Source: Candidatus Rifleibacteriota bacterium
GTDB lineage: Bacteria > Muiribacteriota > Ozemobacteria > Ozemobacterales > Ozemobacteraceae
Reading direction: 5' to 3'
DNA: 64,000 nucleotides
Assembly: GCA_024710355.1 (NCBI GenBank)
Contig: JANJUX010000040.1
Location: 186,001-250,000, forward strand
Shown here: piece after piece, positions 24,257 through 32,467 of the stretch
Layout of the letters: every line of letters begins with the position of its first letter
Numbering within the stretch: position 1 is the stretch's first letter
Notes under the pieces: generated by a model
What the model was told of the DNA's origin: nothing
The model's input: the letters and a program-made list of their open reading frames with translations, nothing else
The model's database searches: none
Program-made: the position numbers and the translations under genes

Positions 24257-25369
24257 ATGCTGCCTGCTGATGCAAGAATCGTGCGCGGCGAAACCTCGGT
24301 GGCGATTACCGACCTGCGCGAAGAACACCCGGTTACGGGTGCCTCGGGCTGGTCAGAGGTCAGTACTACCCGTATCCGCGATGTTTACGTAAATTACGAT
24401 CACAAAACACCCCTTTTCAAACTGGTCACCTCAAGGGGCGCAGTTCTGCGCTGTACACCCGATCAGCTCTGTTTTGGCCGCATAAACCCTCAGGTAAGGC
24501 AGTATTCGCTCTATCTGCACGAGCGCTCTTCGCTTGGTTTCAGAGTAGCCATGTCTTCTGACCTGCTGAAAGAAATTTTCAACATGGCAACGATCAAGCA
24601 TGAAGCCACGCCTGGCACCGAACTGATCGATCGCGTCTGGATAATCGAGTCGACCGGCAATCTCCCCAGTGCCGTGTTTATGCAGAAATACGCCGTTTTT
24701 AAATATGGCCTGCCAGATATTCCGTTCTCGGCGCGCCAGCCCGAAGCAGAGCTTTCTGATGAACTGACCAGACAGATCTTCAACAGCATCGACACTCCTT
24801 CAAGAGCGCACGAACTCCTGCGTGATGCCCATATGTTCGTCGAACATCCACACATCACCATGCGGGTGTCTGGCAGCGAGCAGCCGCGCAGCAATTCAAT
24901 TCAGTTCGTGATTTTCGGTGGCAGCGAAAAAGGTTCACAGAGCGGCTTTTCACACCTGATTCAGATCACCGGTGCCACCGACCCGAATCGCGCCGAACAC
25001 CGCCAGTTCAGCCGAAGGCAGGGCAAGCACGGCCTCTGGCAGCTCGAAATCACCCGCGACGACATGGAAGAGGCCGAACTTTTTGTAAAAACCCTGTCAC
25101 ATCTCGACAACCTCGAAGTGGTCAAAAAAATTCAATTAACCCGTAAACAGCCGTTTTACGTGCTGCCTGCCTCGCATCTTAAACCCGGAATGCTGGTTCC
25201 GGTAATCGGCCGCAAAGGCCAGATCGAAGAAGATTCTGTGGCAACGGTAAGCACCGAAGAATACCGCGGCCCCCTTTATAACCTGCAGGTGCATGAACTG
25301 CACAACTTTATCGTCGGCAGCTGGGTCGTGATGTGCTACAACCCCGTCAGCCGCCTCACCGGAGACTAA
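24257..25369 (+). CDS. Free-standing Hint (intein-like) protein, apparently splicing-dead
   Basis: 370 residues from ATG 24257 (a TTG at 24251 is possible). The N-terminus, MLPADARIVRGETSVAI, looks like intein block A with the catalytic Cys replaced by the initiator Met. LVTSRGAVLRCTPDQL resembles block B, with Gln in place of the usual His. The C-terminus, LYNLQVHELHNFIVGSWVV followed by MC, resembles blocks F and G, but the terminal His-Asn is Met-Cys. The middle (residues 75-300) includes YSLYLHERSSLGFRVAMSSD and MQKYAVFKYGLPD, reminiscent of the insert of UvrD-helicase inteins. Its stop is three bases before the helicase GTG, so the two are co-expressed. Function unknown; it may modify, bind or regulate the helicase. 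Confidence 0.7.
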   Translation: MLPADARIVRGETSVAITDLREEHPVTGASGWSEVSTTRIRDVYVNYDHKTPLFKLVTSRGAVLRCTPDQLCFGRINPQVRQYSLYLHERSSLGFRVAMSSDLLKEIFNMATIKHEATPGTELIDRVWIIESTGNLPSAVFMQKYAVFKYGLPDIPFSARQPEAELSDELTRQIFNSIDTPSRAHELLRDAHMFVEHPHITMRVSGSEQPRSNSIQFVIFGGSEKGSQSGFSHLIQITGATDPNRAEHRQFSRRQGKHGLWQLEITRDDMEEAELFVKTLSHLDNLEVVKKIQLTRKQPFYVLPASHLKPGMLVPVIGRKGQIEEDSVATVSTEEYRGPLYNLQVHELHNFIVGSWVVMCYNPVSRLTGD

Positions 25370-25372
25370 ATC

Positions 25373-27643
25373 GTGTTCAGCCCGATCGAAAAAACCATTG
25401 CCAAACTCAACGAACGCCAGCAGGAAGCGGTTCGCATTATCGAAGGCCCGCTTCTGGTAGTTGCCGGCGCCGGTTCAGGCAAAACCCGCATGCTGACCGT
25501 GCGCATCGCCCATCTCATCGAAAACTGCCAGGTCGATCCGGCTGCAATTCTGGCGGTGACCTTTACCAACAAAGCCGCAAAAGAAATGCGCGAACGGGTG
25601 CGCGACCTCGTTGCCGGTGCCGAACGCGTTACTCTCACCACCTTTCACTCCTTCTGCTGTCTGCTGCTGCGCCGCTGGCACAAATACGCCGGCTTCGCCG
25701 ATGGTTTCACTATTTATGATGAATCTGACAGCGAAAAGCTGATGAAGAATGTTCTCAAAGAACATAAAATCGATACCAAGCGCCTGACGCCGCGGGCCGT
25801 GCTCGAACTGATCTCATCGGCAAAGAATGAGCTGATCGGGCCCGAGGAATATCTTGGCTTTGCAGGTTCGACAACGAATACCCAGAATACCGCGAAGATT
25901 TACGCGGCTTACCAGAACCAGCTGATGCAGAATCAGGCCGTCGATTTTGACGATCTGATCTTCAAAGCCTATTACCTGTTGCGCAATAACCCCGAGCTGC
26001 TGCAGAAACTGCAGAATCAGTACCGCTATTTTCTCGTCGACGAATATCAGGATACCAACCATGCCCAGTATCGCCTGATCTCGCTGATTTCGAGCGCCAG
26101 TCGCAATCTCTGTGTCGTCGGCGACGAAGATCAGTCGATTTACAGCTGGCGCGGCGCCACCATCCGCAATATTCAAGACTTCGCCAAAGATTTCGAAGGC
26201 GCTCAGATCGTTAAACTCGAGCAGAACTATCGTTCGACCCAGAATATTCTCGATGCGGCCGGCGCCGTCATTGCCAATAACAAAAGCGCGCACCCGAAAC
26301 GCCTCTGGACCGAACAGAAGGGTGGGGAGCTGCTCACCTTTCAACGCGCTTCCGACGACCGTGAAGAGGCCGAATGGATCGTCAGAAAAATTATGGCGAT
26401 GCGCAACGAAGGCCGCCAGTCTGGCGACTTTGCGTTGCTCTTCAGAATGAACAGCTTGAGCCGCCCCATTGAACAGGCTCTGCAGCGTGCCGGTCTTCCT
26501 TACGATATCACCGGTGGTCTCAAGTTCTTTGACCGTCGCGAAGTAAAAGATATTCTCGCCTACCTCAGAGTCATCGATAACCCGAAAGACAGCATTTCGC
26601 TCGAACGCATCATCAATACCCCGAAGCGCGGCATTGGCGACAGCACGATCAACCGTCTGTATGGCGACGGCAGTGTACCACTCTGGGACGCAGTAGCCGC
26701 CGAAGGTGGCCGCAGCCCTGATTCGAAGATTGGCAAATTCTTCACGATGATGCTCGAACTCATGGAAGCCGCCTCTGAACTGCGGGTTTCGCAGCTGTGC
26801 CGCAAGATCATCGATGATACCGATTATTTCAGATATCTGAAAGATGATGATCCCGAGTCGGCCGAAGACCGCCGCAACAACGTCGAAGCTCTGGTTTCAG
26901 ACATCAGATACCAGGAAGAAGACAACATCGACCTTAAACTGCACGACTACCTGGCAAATACCGCTTTGCACGCCGCTGCCGACGATCTCGACGAAACCCA
27001 GCAGAAAGTGCATCTGATGACCCTGCACAACGCTAAAGGGCTCGAGTTTCCGGTGGTTTTCATGGTTGCCATGGAAGAAGGCATCTTCCCGCACAGCTCT
27101 TCTAAAGAAGCTCCTGAACAGCTCGAAGAAGAACGCCGGCTCGCCTATGTCGGCATGACGCGTGCCCGCGAATGCCTTTTCCTGAGCGCCGCCAGCCGCC
27201 GTATGATGTTCGGTTCGTGGGGCTCGAATCCGGTCTCGCGCTTTGTAACCGAAGTTCCGACCCATCTCTTTCACGGGCGCACCGCTTCTGCCGGCATGTC
27301 TGCCGCCGGGCGAGCCGCCTCGGCTGCGGGTTCGGTTATTCCAGGTGCCGTGACCAGCCGCCCCAAATCAGGTGCTTTCACCTTCAACCCGCAGGTTAAG
27401 TGGTCAGAGCCGAAAAAAAGTGCGGTGACACCGATTCAAGGTGACACCGTCAGCGGAACCATGTTAAATTTAAAGCCGGGCGTCAGGGTCGTGCATCAGA
27501 TTTTTGGTCCCGGCCGGGTCGAAGAAACGACCGGCGCATCTCTCGCAGAATTCAGGGTTACAGTACGTTTCGAACAGAAGGGGCTTAAAACATTGCTCTT
27601 GCAGTATGCCGCACTTCAGGTTATAAATAGCGAAAACGCATAG
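25373..27643 (+). CDS. pcrA: UvrD/PcrA-type superfamily 1 DNA helicase
   Basis: 756 residues from GTG 25373, with GGAG eight bases upstream. Helicase motifs: Walker A GAGSGKTRML (residue about 33), motif Ia TFTNKAAKEM, motif II VDEYQDTNHAQY, motif III GDEDQSIYSWRGA (near 250), motif IV QNYRST, motif V HLMTLHNAKGLEF and motif VI AYVGMTRARE. The C-terminal linker leads to a Tudor-like PcrA tail (KPGVRVVHQIFGPGRVEE). It unwinds DNA 3'-5' in excision repair and replication. No intein interrupts it; all motifs are contiguous. Confidence 0.97.
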   Translation: MFSPIEKTIAKLNERQQEAVRIIEGPLLVVAGAGSGKTRMLTVRIAHLIENCQVDPAAILAVTFTNKAAKEMRERVRDLVAGAERVTLTTFHSFCCLLLRRWHKYAGFADGFTIYDESDSEKLMKNVLKEHKIDTKRLTPRAVLELISSAKNELIGPEEYLGFAGSTTNTQNTAKIYAAYQNQLMQNQAVDFDDLIFKAYYLLRNNPELLQKLQNQYRYFLVDEYQDTNHAQYRLISLISSASRNLCVVGDEDQSIYSWRGATIRNIQDFAKDFEGAQIVKLEQNYRSTQNILDAAGAVIANNKSAHPKRLWTEQKGGELLTFQRASDDREEAEWIVRKIMAMRNEGRQSGDFALLFRMNSLSRPIEQALQRAGLPYDITGGLKFFDRREVKDILAYLRVIDNPKDSISLERIINTPKRGIGDSTINRLYGDGSVPLWDAVAAEGGRSPDSKIGKFFTMMLELMEAASELRVSQLCRKIIDDTDYFRYLKDDDPESAEDRRNNVEALVSDIRYQEEDNIDLKLHDYLANTALHAAADDLDETQQKVHLMTLHNAKGLEFPVVFMVAMEEGIFPHSSSKEAPEQLEEERRLAYVGMTRARECLFLSAASRRMMFGSWGSNPVSRFVTEVPTHLFHGRTASAGMSAAGRAASAAGSVIPGAVTSRPKSGAFTFNPQVKWSEPKKSAVTPIQGDTVSGTMLNLKPGVRVVHQIFGPGRVEETTGASLAEFRVTVRFEQKGLKTLLLQYAALQVINSENA

Positions 27644-27654
27644 GAGGTCAACGT

Positions 27655-28080
27655 ATGAGATTTTTGCGATTTGTCTGGAAGCTGTTTGTTATGGCCAGCG
27701 TCTTTGGAATAGGTTACATCATCGGTCGCGAGCACAGCTTCGAAGAAGAAGAAATGTGGGAAGACGAAGCCGAGAAAAAAGAGGCTAAAGACGACAGCAA
27801 ACCGGCCTGCAGTGGCTGTGGCGATAATGAAGTGGAATTTGAATTTGAAGACGCCGATGCCAAAAAGGTTTCTATCGTCGGTAATTTCAACGACTGGAAC
27901 AAGGATGCCAACCCGATGAAACTTGAAAACGGCATCTGGAAATGCACCCTGAAACTCAAACCCGGCAAACACGAATATCAGTTCGTAGTCAACGATACCG
28001 ACTGGATCGTCGACCCGAAATCAGGCACTTCAGTTAAAAACAAGTATGAAGGAATGAATTCGGTTATCGAAATCAAATAA
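27655..28080 (+). CDS. Membrane-anchored CBM48 (glycogen-binding) protein
   Basis: 141 residues with AGGAGG upstream. An N-terminal hydrophobic segment (FVWKLFVMASVFGIGYIIG) is followed by a highly acidic linker (residues 26-52), a Cys pair (CSGCG) and a C-terminal CBM48/AMPK-type domain (KVSIVGNFNDWNKDANPMKL, HEYQFVVNDTDWIVDP). The Trp in FNDWN and the Tyr/Phe/Trp positions of the sugar-binding face are present, so binding to alpha-glucan is plausible. There is no enzyme domain. The acidic linker and membrane anchor could hold glycogen or starch chains near the membrane. It follows pcrA by 11 bases and is probably co-transcribed. Confidence 0.85.
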   Translation: MRFLRFVWKLFVMASVFGIGYIIGREHSFEEEEMWEDEAEKKEAKDDSKPACSGCGDNEVEFEFEDADAKKVSIVGNFNDWNKDANPMKLENGIWKCTLKLKPGKHEYQFVVNDTDWIVDPKSGTSVKNKYEGMNSVIEIK

Positions 28081-28086
28081 AATCAG

Positions 28087-28106
28087 TGCCGCCTGGCGGC
28101 ATTTCT
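28087..28106 (+). terminator. Weak terminator after the CBM48 gene
   Basis: TGCCGC, loop CTG, GCGGCA, then TTTCTG. The stem is short and the T run interrupted. Confidence 0.4.
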
Positions 28107-28155
28107 GTGACCTTATTCAGAGCCAGTATCGAGTAAAAGTGGAAAGTTAAAGCAC

Positions 28156-31100
28156 ATGGTCAGGAAAATCTACCTCGAAGAAGTCTGTGATCGCGAGAAT
28201 CTCCGAAGTTTTCTCGGGCGTTTCCGGCGATTGACCGGCCTGAATATTGTTCCGTTCAATGAACGCGGCGAAGTGGTGCTTGGCAAAATCGAAGAGGTTT
28301 TGCCAGGCATGACCGATGCCTCTGAGTTTGTCGATTACCCGACCTCAGAGCTTATTGAGCGCCCCGATGGCTCACTTGTCAGGCTGATGAAGCTTGAATA
28401 TCGCGGCAACATGTTCGGTGCCGTGCTCATCGGGCCGTTTTATCGTAAAGGCACCAGTGGCAAAGACGACAAAGAACTGCCGGCACTGACAGACGAGCAG
28501 CTCGCCGCCGCCGTTGAGTCGATAAACAGCTTTTTCATGCAGATGGTCGACCTCGCTGCCGAAAAAGAATCGCTGGCCCGCAAGGAAAAGATCCTTTCGG
28601 TTCTCGAAGAAGCTTCGAACATCATGAATTCGAGCCTCGAATTTCAGAATCTGCTCGAATTCCTCATGGATATTGCCATCGAGATTACCGGAGCCACCTG
28701 TGGTGCCCTGCTGCTGCGCAAAGAAAATAAAAACTTTCTCGAAGTGGCCGTTGCCCGCGGCAAATACCCCCAGGAAGTTAAAAAGATCCGGGTTCCCTTC
28801 GGCCAGGGCATTACCGGCTGGGTTGCCCGCAACAAAGAAGCTCTTAACGTGCCCAACGTTCTGCTTGAACCACGTTACATCGAGACTCCAGAATCTATTT
28901 ATTCTGAAATGGCAGTGCCGCTGCTCGTTGGCGAGAAGCTGATCGGCGTCGTCTCTGTCGATTCTTCAGAGATCAACGCTTTCTCGAAAGACGACGTTAT
29001 CTCACTGAACACCCTGGCCTCGATGGTCACCAAGGTGCTCGAAAATGCCCGCCTGCTCGCCGACTCGAACCAGAAACTCAAAGAACTGACCCGTGTTTTC
29101 AGAATTTCAGAGAAGCTTTCGGTGCGCTCGCTCGACCGTGACGGTTATTGCATGGTTCTCAAAGAGGTTTCCGATGCGGTTGACTGCAGCGCTGCCTCGC
29201 TGATGCTTTATAACAGCGACCGCGAAGAGCTCTGTATGCGCGCGTCGTTTGGCCTGCCCGAAGAGCTCGATACTCTGGCGATCGGCATGGGAAAAGGCTA
29301 TCATGGCTGGGTGGCTTCGCAGAAAAAGCCGCTGCTGATCCAGGATGTGCATCGCGACAATACTATTGCCCGCAATAACTTTTTAGATCAGTTTGCCCGG
29401 GCCCTGCTGGTTGTTCCGCTTCTGACCGCTGATGGCCGTTTTGTCGGCACTCTTGGCATTTATCACCGCGAAGAAACCGAAAAAATCTCAGATTCAGACC
29501 AGGAACTGCTCAACACCATCGGGCGTATCATCACCTCACATTTCGAAAATGAGCGCCTGTTCAATGATTCAAAACGCAAGCTCGATTACCTGTCGACCCT
29601 TTACAAAGTTGGTTCTTCAGTCTCGCGCACTCTTAATATTTCCAGGCTGTTCGACACCATTTTGCAGCAGGTCCAGGAAGTCGTTGACGTCGAAAACTGC
29701 TCGCTGATGGCTTACGACCCGCTCAACGAAGTGCTGACACTCGATGCCGCTCTCGGTCTGCCAAGCAATATGGTCGGCCAGATACATGTCAAGATGGGTG
29801 AGGGCATTGCCGGCTGGGTCGCCCAGAACCAGAAGCCGGTTCTGCTTAAAGACGTTTCGAAAGATTCGCGCTTCGCCAATCACCAGGGCCGCCTCGATTA
29901 CAAGACCCGCTCGGTTCTGTCGGTGCCGATCGTTCATAACGGCGGTCTGCTCGGCGTTCTCAATGTTAACAATAAACGCAGCGGCGAAGCCTTTCTCGAA
30001 GACGACCTCAATCTATTGCTCGGTATCTCTGGCCAGATTTCGCAGGCGATCGCGAACGCCAGTCTGCACGAAAGAACCGACAGCCAGGTTGCCGAACTCA
30101 GCCTGATCCAGGAACTCGGCAAGGCGATCAACTCTTCGCTCGATCTCGACTCGGTTCTCAACTATTTTATCGACATGACAACCCGCATCACCGACTCTGA
30201 CCGCGCAACGCTGATGCTGTACGATGATTCGGCCAAAGAACTGTATGTCGAAGTCTATCGCGGCTTTGAAGATCTCGGCGTGCGTGATGTAAGGCTCAAG
30301 CTGGGTGAAGGGGTTGCCGGCAGAGCTGCTGAGCTGCGCCGACCCATTAAGGTCGACAATACCGGCAAGAGTGCAGAGTATAAAGAACTGCCTAAAATTG
30401 CCCGCAAAACCGACCTGACACTCATTTCTGCCCCGCTTCTCAATAAAGACAATCTCGTCGGCGTTATCAACTGTGAACGGGTATTGAGCAAAAAGGGCCC
30501 ATTCAGCCCCGAAAACCTCGATCTGCTCGAAACACTCGCTTCCCAGGCCTCGATTGCCATCGAGAATGCCCGCCTGTATCACAACCTGCTTAATGTTTAC
30601 CTCGAGACGATCAGATCGCTGGCGGCCGCTATCGACGCCAAAGACAGCTATACCCACGGCCATTCTCGGCGCGTAACCGATCTCAGCGTCGGTCTCGCCC
30701 TCGAAATGAACCTGCCGCGCTCCGAAGTCGATACGATCAGGCATGCCTCACTGCTGCACGATGTCGGCAAAATCGGTATTTCTGAGCAGATTCTGCTCAA
30801 GCCCGGCCGTCTTACCGATGATGAATTCGAAACAATCAAGGCCCACCCGCACATCGGCGCCGGAATTCTCAATTCAATCGAGTTTCTCAAGAACGTCTGC
30901 GAAATTATCAAGCACCACCATGAACGCTATGACGGCAAAGGCTACCCGGATGCACTGGCTGCCGGTGATATACCGCTCGGCTCACGCATCATCTGTGTCG
31001 CTGACTCGTTCGACGCCATCACTTCGTGCCGGCCTTACCGCAAACCTCTGACTTTCGATGAAGCGACCGAAGAAATCGTGCGCTGCGCCGGCAACCAGTT

Positions 31101-31218
31101 CGACCCCGAAGTGGTGAATGCTTTTGTCAGACTGCGCCAGTCGAAGTTCTGCCCGCCCTGGTTCAAGGGCGAAGTGCTCGATCAGTCACTCGCAGATACC
31201 TTCCCTTTCCAGCTCTGA
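28156..31218 (+). CDS. Multi-GAF sensor with HD-GYP phosphodiesterase output
   Basis: 1020 residues. The N-terminal 115 residues resemble a PocR-like sensory domain (FLGRFRRLTGLNIVPFNERG, GAVLIGPFYRKG) without its usual cysteines. Four GAF domains follow at about 165-300, 316-465, 476-635 and 641-812, each with the typical GxGxxGWVA core (GQGITGWVARN, GKGYHGWVASQ, GEGIAGWVAQN, GEGVAGRAAEL). The output is a complete HD-GYP domain: LLHDVGKIG, HHERYDGKGYPDAL. Such domains hydrolyse cyclic di-GMP. No membrane helix, so it is a cytoplasmic sensor of small ligands or redox signals. There is no good ribosome binding site. Confidence 0.95.
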   Translation: MVRKIYLEEVCDRENLRSFLGRFRRLTGLNIVPFNERGEVVLGKIEEVLPGMTDASEFVDYPTSELIERPDGSLVRLMKLEYRGNMFGAVLIGPFYRKGTSGKDDKELPALTDEQLAAAVESINSFFMQMVDLAAEKESLARKEKILSVLEEASNIMNSSLEFQNLLEFLMDIAIEITGATCGALLLRKENKNFLEVAVARGKYPQEVKKIRVPFGQGITGWVARNKEALNVPNVLLEPRYIETPESIYSEMAVPLLVGEKLIGVVSVDSSEINAFSKDDVISLNTLASMVTKVLENARLLADSNQKLKELTRVFRISEKLSVRSLDRDGYCMVLKEVSDAVDCSAASLMLYNSDREELCMRASFGLPEELDTLAIGMGKGYHGWVASQKKPLLIQDVHRDNTIARNNFLDQFARALLVVPLLTADGRFVGTLGIYHREETEKISDSDQELLNTIGRIITSHFENERLFNDSKRKLDYLSTLYKVGSSVSRTLNISRLFDTILQQVQEVVDVENCSLMAYDPLNEVLTLDAALGLPSNMVGQIHVKMGEGIAGWVAQNQKPVLLKDVSKDSRFANHQGRLDYKTRSVLSVPIVHNGGLLGVLNVNNKRSGEAFLEDDLNLLLGISGQISQAIANASLHERTDSQVAELSLIQELGKAINSSLDLDSVLNYFIDMTTRITDSDRATLMLYDDSAKELYVEVYRGFEDLGVRDVRLKLGEGVAGRAAELRRPIKVDNTGKSAEYKELPKIARKTDLTLISAPLLNKDNLVGVINCERVLSKKGPFSPENLDLLETLASQASIAIENARLYHNLLNVYLETIRSLAAAIDAKDSYTHGHSRRVTDLSVGLALEMNLPRSEVDTIRHASLLHDVGKIGISEQILLKPGRLTDDEFETIKAHPHIGAGILNSIEFLKNVCEIIKHHHERYDGKGYPDALAAGDIPLGSRIICVADSFDAITSCRPYRKPLTFDEATEEIVRCAGNQFDPEVVNAFVRLRQSKFCPPWFKGEVLDQSLADTFPFQL

Positions 31219-31336
31219 GCTTTTTTAAAAACAGGGCAAACGCATCAAGCCCATGATTCATCGGACAACGCGGGAATTCAGTCCGGTTGCAGATCTGATT
31301 TTTTCAATACATTTGCCATATTAATTGAATTCATAT

Positions 31337-31365
31337 TTGACACCATGGCCGGTTTTGCATAACCT
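31337..31365 (+). promoter_or_regulatory. Promoter of the outer-membrane protein gene
   Basis: TTGACA (31337-31342), 17-base spacer, TAACCT (31360-31365). The leader is about 22 nt and has GAAGGGAG before the ATG. Confidence 0.55.
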
Positions 31366-31393
31366 CTTTGACATCTTTTGAAGGGAGTTTTTT

Positions 31394-32233
31394 ATGAAAA
31401 AACTGGCTTTGGCTCTGATTACTGCTTTGTTGCTTCCTGCCGGCGCTTCGGCATGGGATAGATCCTATCAGCCTGAATCACGCGGCCGGGTGAGCTTCAA
31501 CAAGGTCACCAGCATCGAAGTTCTTGGCTGGAAATCCGATCTCGATGGCTCTGTGCGCGTTGAAAACACTGGTACCGAAATCAACCTCGATAACGATGTT
31601 TCGTTCAGCAGTAAAACCCGCTTTGGCTTCAGAGTTACCCGCGTTCTCAGCGAAAAATCAGCTCTTGAGCTTTCTTACATGAAGCATGAAAACAGCGGAA
31701 CCCTTGTTAAGAACATTACTTTCGATAACAAAAAATTCAGGGCCAATGCCAATATGAGCATCGAAAACAGCTGGCTCGACCTTGCCTGGGCTTATAACCT
31801 TACCCGCTCAAAAGAAGTTGACCAGCCTGGTCGCGATGCCTTCTACCTCGATGGCATGTTTGGTATCAAATTCAGCAACTCCGACATAAGTGTTTCAGGA
31901 AACGAAGACTCGATCGCTGCCGGCCGACTCGAAGCCGGCTGGAGCGAATCTTACCCGCTGCCTTATCTTGGCCTGAACGCCGGCGCCCAGATCTCTGACA
32001 ATCTCTGGCTCAAAGGTCAATTCAAACTCATCAAGGTTAACGCTGGCGGCTATGATGCCCTGCATAACGACTATAACCTGAATGCCGCTCTCAGACTCAA
32101 CCCAAACTCGAAAGACACCGAGTGGTATGTCGATCTCGGCTACCGCGGCGTCAAATATGACCTCGAAGGCGAAGGCGACAAGGCCGAAATCAAATATTCC
32201 GGCCCGACCTTCGGCGTTTTCGCAAGATTCTGA
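31394..32233 (+). CDS. Outer-membrane beta-barrel protein
   Basis: 279 residues. A signal peptide (LALALITALLLPAGASA) precedes alternating strands such as RFGFRVTRVLSEKSALELSYM and YLDGMFGIKFS. The chain ends in a terminal phenylalanine (GVFARF), the usual signal for BamA-dependent insertion. The size and strand pattern suggest an 8-10 strand barrel of the porin/OmpA-like beta-barrel superfamily; the specific family is not recognised. It has a good promoter, GAAGGGAG and its own terminator, so it is likely well expressed. Confidence 0.85.
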   Translation: MKKLALALITALLLPAGASAWDRSYQPESRGRVSFNKVTSIEVLGWKSDLDGSVRVENTGTEINLDNDVSFSSKTRFGFRVTRVLSEKSALELSYMKHENSGTLVKNITFDNKKFRANANMSIENSWLDLAWAYNLTRSKEVDQPGRDAFYLDGMFGIKFSNSDISVSGNEDSIAAGRLEAGWSESYPLPYLGLNAGAQISDNLWLKGQFKLIKVNAGGYDALHNDYNLNAALRLNPNSKDTEWYVDLGYRGVKYDLEGEGDKAEIKYSGPTFGVFARF

Positions 32234-32252
32234 TTCTCTGAACAATTTGCCG

Positions 32253-32296
32253 ACTGCCAGGTTGCCTGCCTAAAAGCGGCCCTGGCAGTTTTTTCT
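32253..32296 (+). terminator. Terminator of the outer-membrane protein gene
   Basis: ACTGCCAGG (32253-32261) pairs with CCTGGCAGT (32281-32289), followed by six or seven T residues. Confidence 0.85.
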
Positions 32297-32321
32297 TTAG
32301 GAGCAAACTCATAGATAAGAG

Positions 32322-32350
32322 CCTGAATACCAGCTTTCACAGGTGTGATG
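32322..32350. repeat. Degenerate copy of the GCTTTCGCGGGAATGACG-type intergenic repeat
   Basis: CCTGAATACCAGCTTTCACA followed by GGTGTGATG matches at most positions the widespread palindromic repeat whose canonical form reads CTGGATTCCCGCTTTCGCGG plus GAATGACG. Its minus-strand translation gives the familiar PVKAGIQ string. It lies between the outer-membrane protein and the export operon. Confidence 0.45.
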
Positions 32351-32467
32351 GGTAAGCGCTGCATTAAAAATGACCCTGACAAATTGATATAGGCGATTAA
32401 CATTTCTTTGCAAAGCCCGGGTTGCTTTGCCATAAAAATTGCGAGATATTGAACCCAGAGGTGACAG

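Noticed and set aside
24202..24270. 22-codon frame (MRFIGALSMNFLLTGRVADAAC) overlapping the start of the Hint-protein gene
   Set aside because: It could be a leader peptide, but codon pattern and length give no independent support.
32352..32359. GTAAGCGC identical to the terminus of the IS66 element
   Set aside because: Eight bases are expected by chance in a window of this size and no other IS66 sequence lies nearby.
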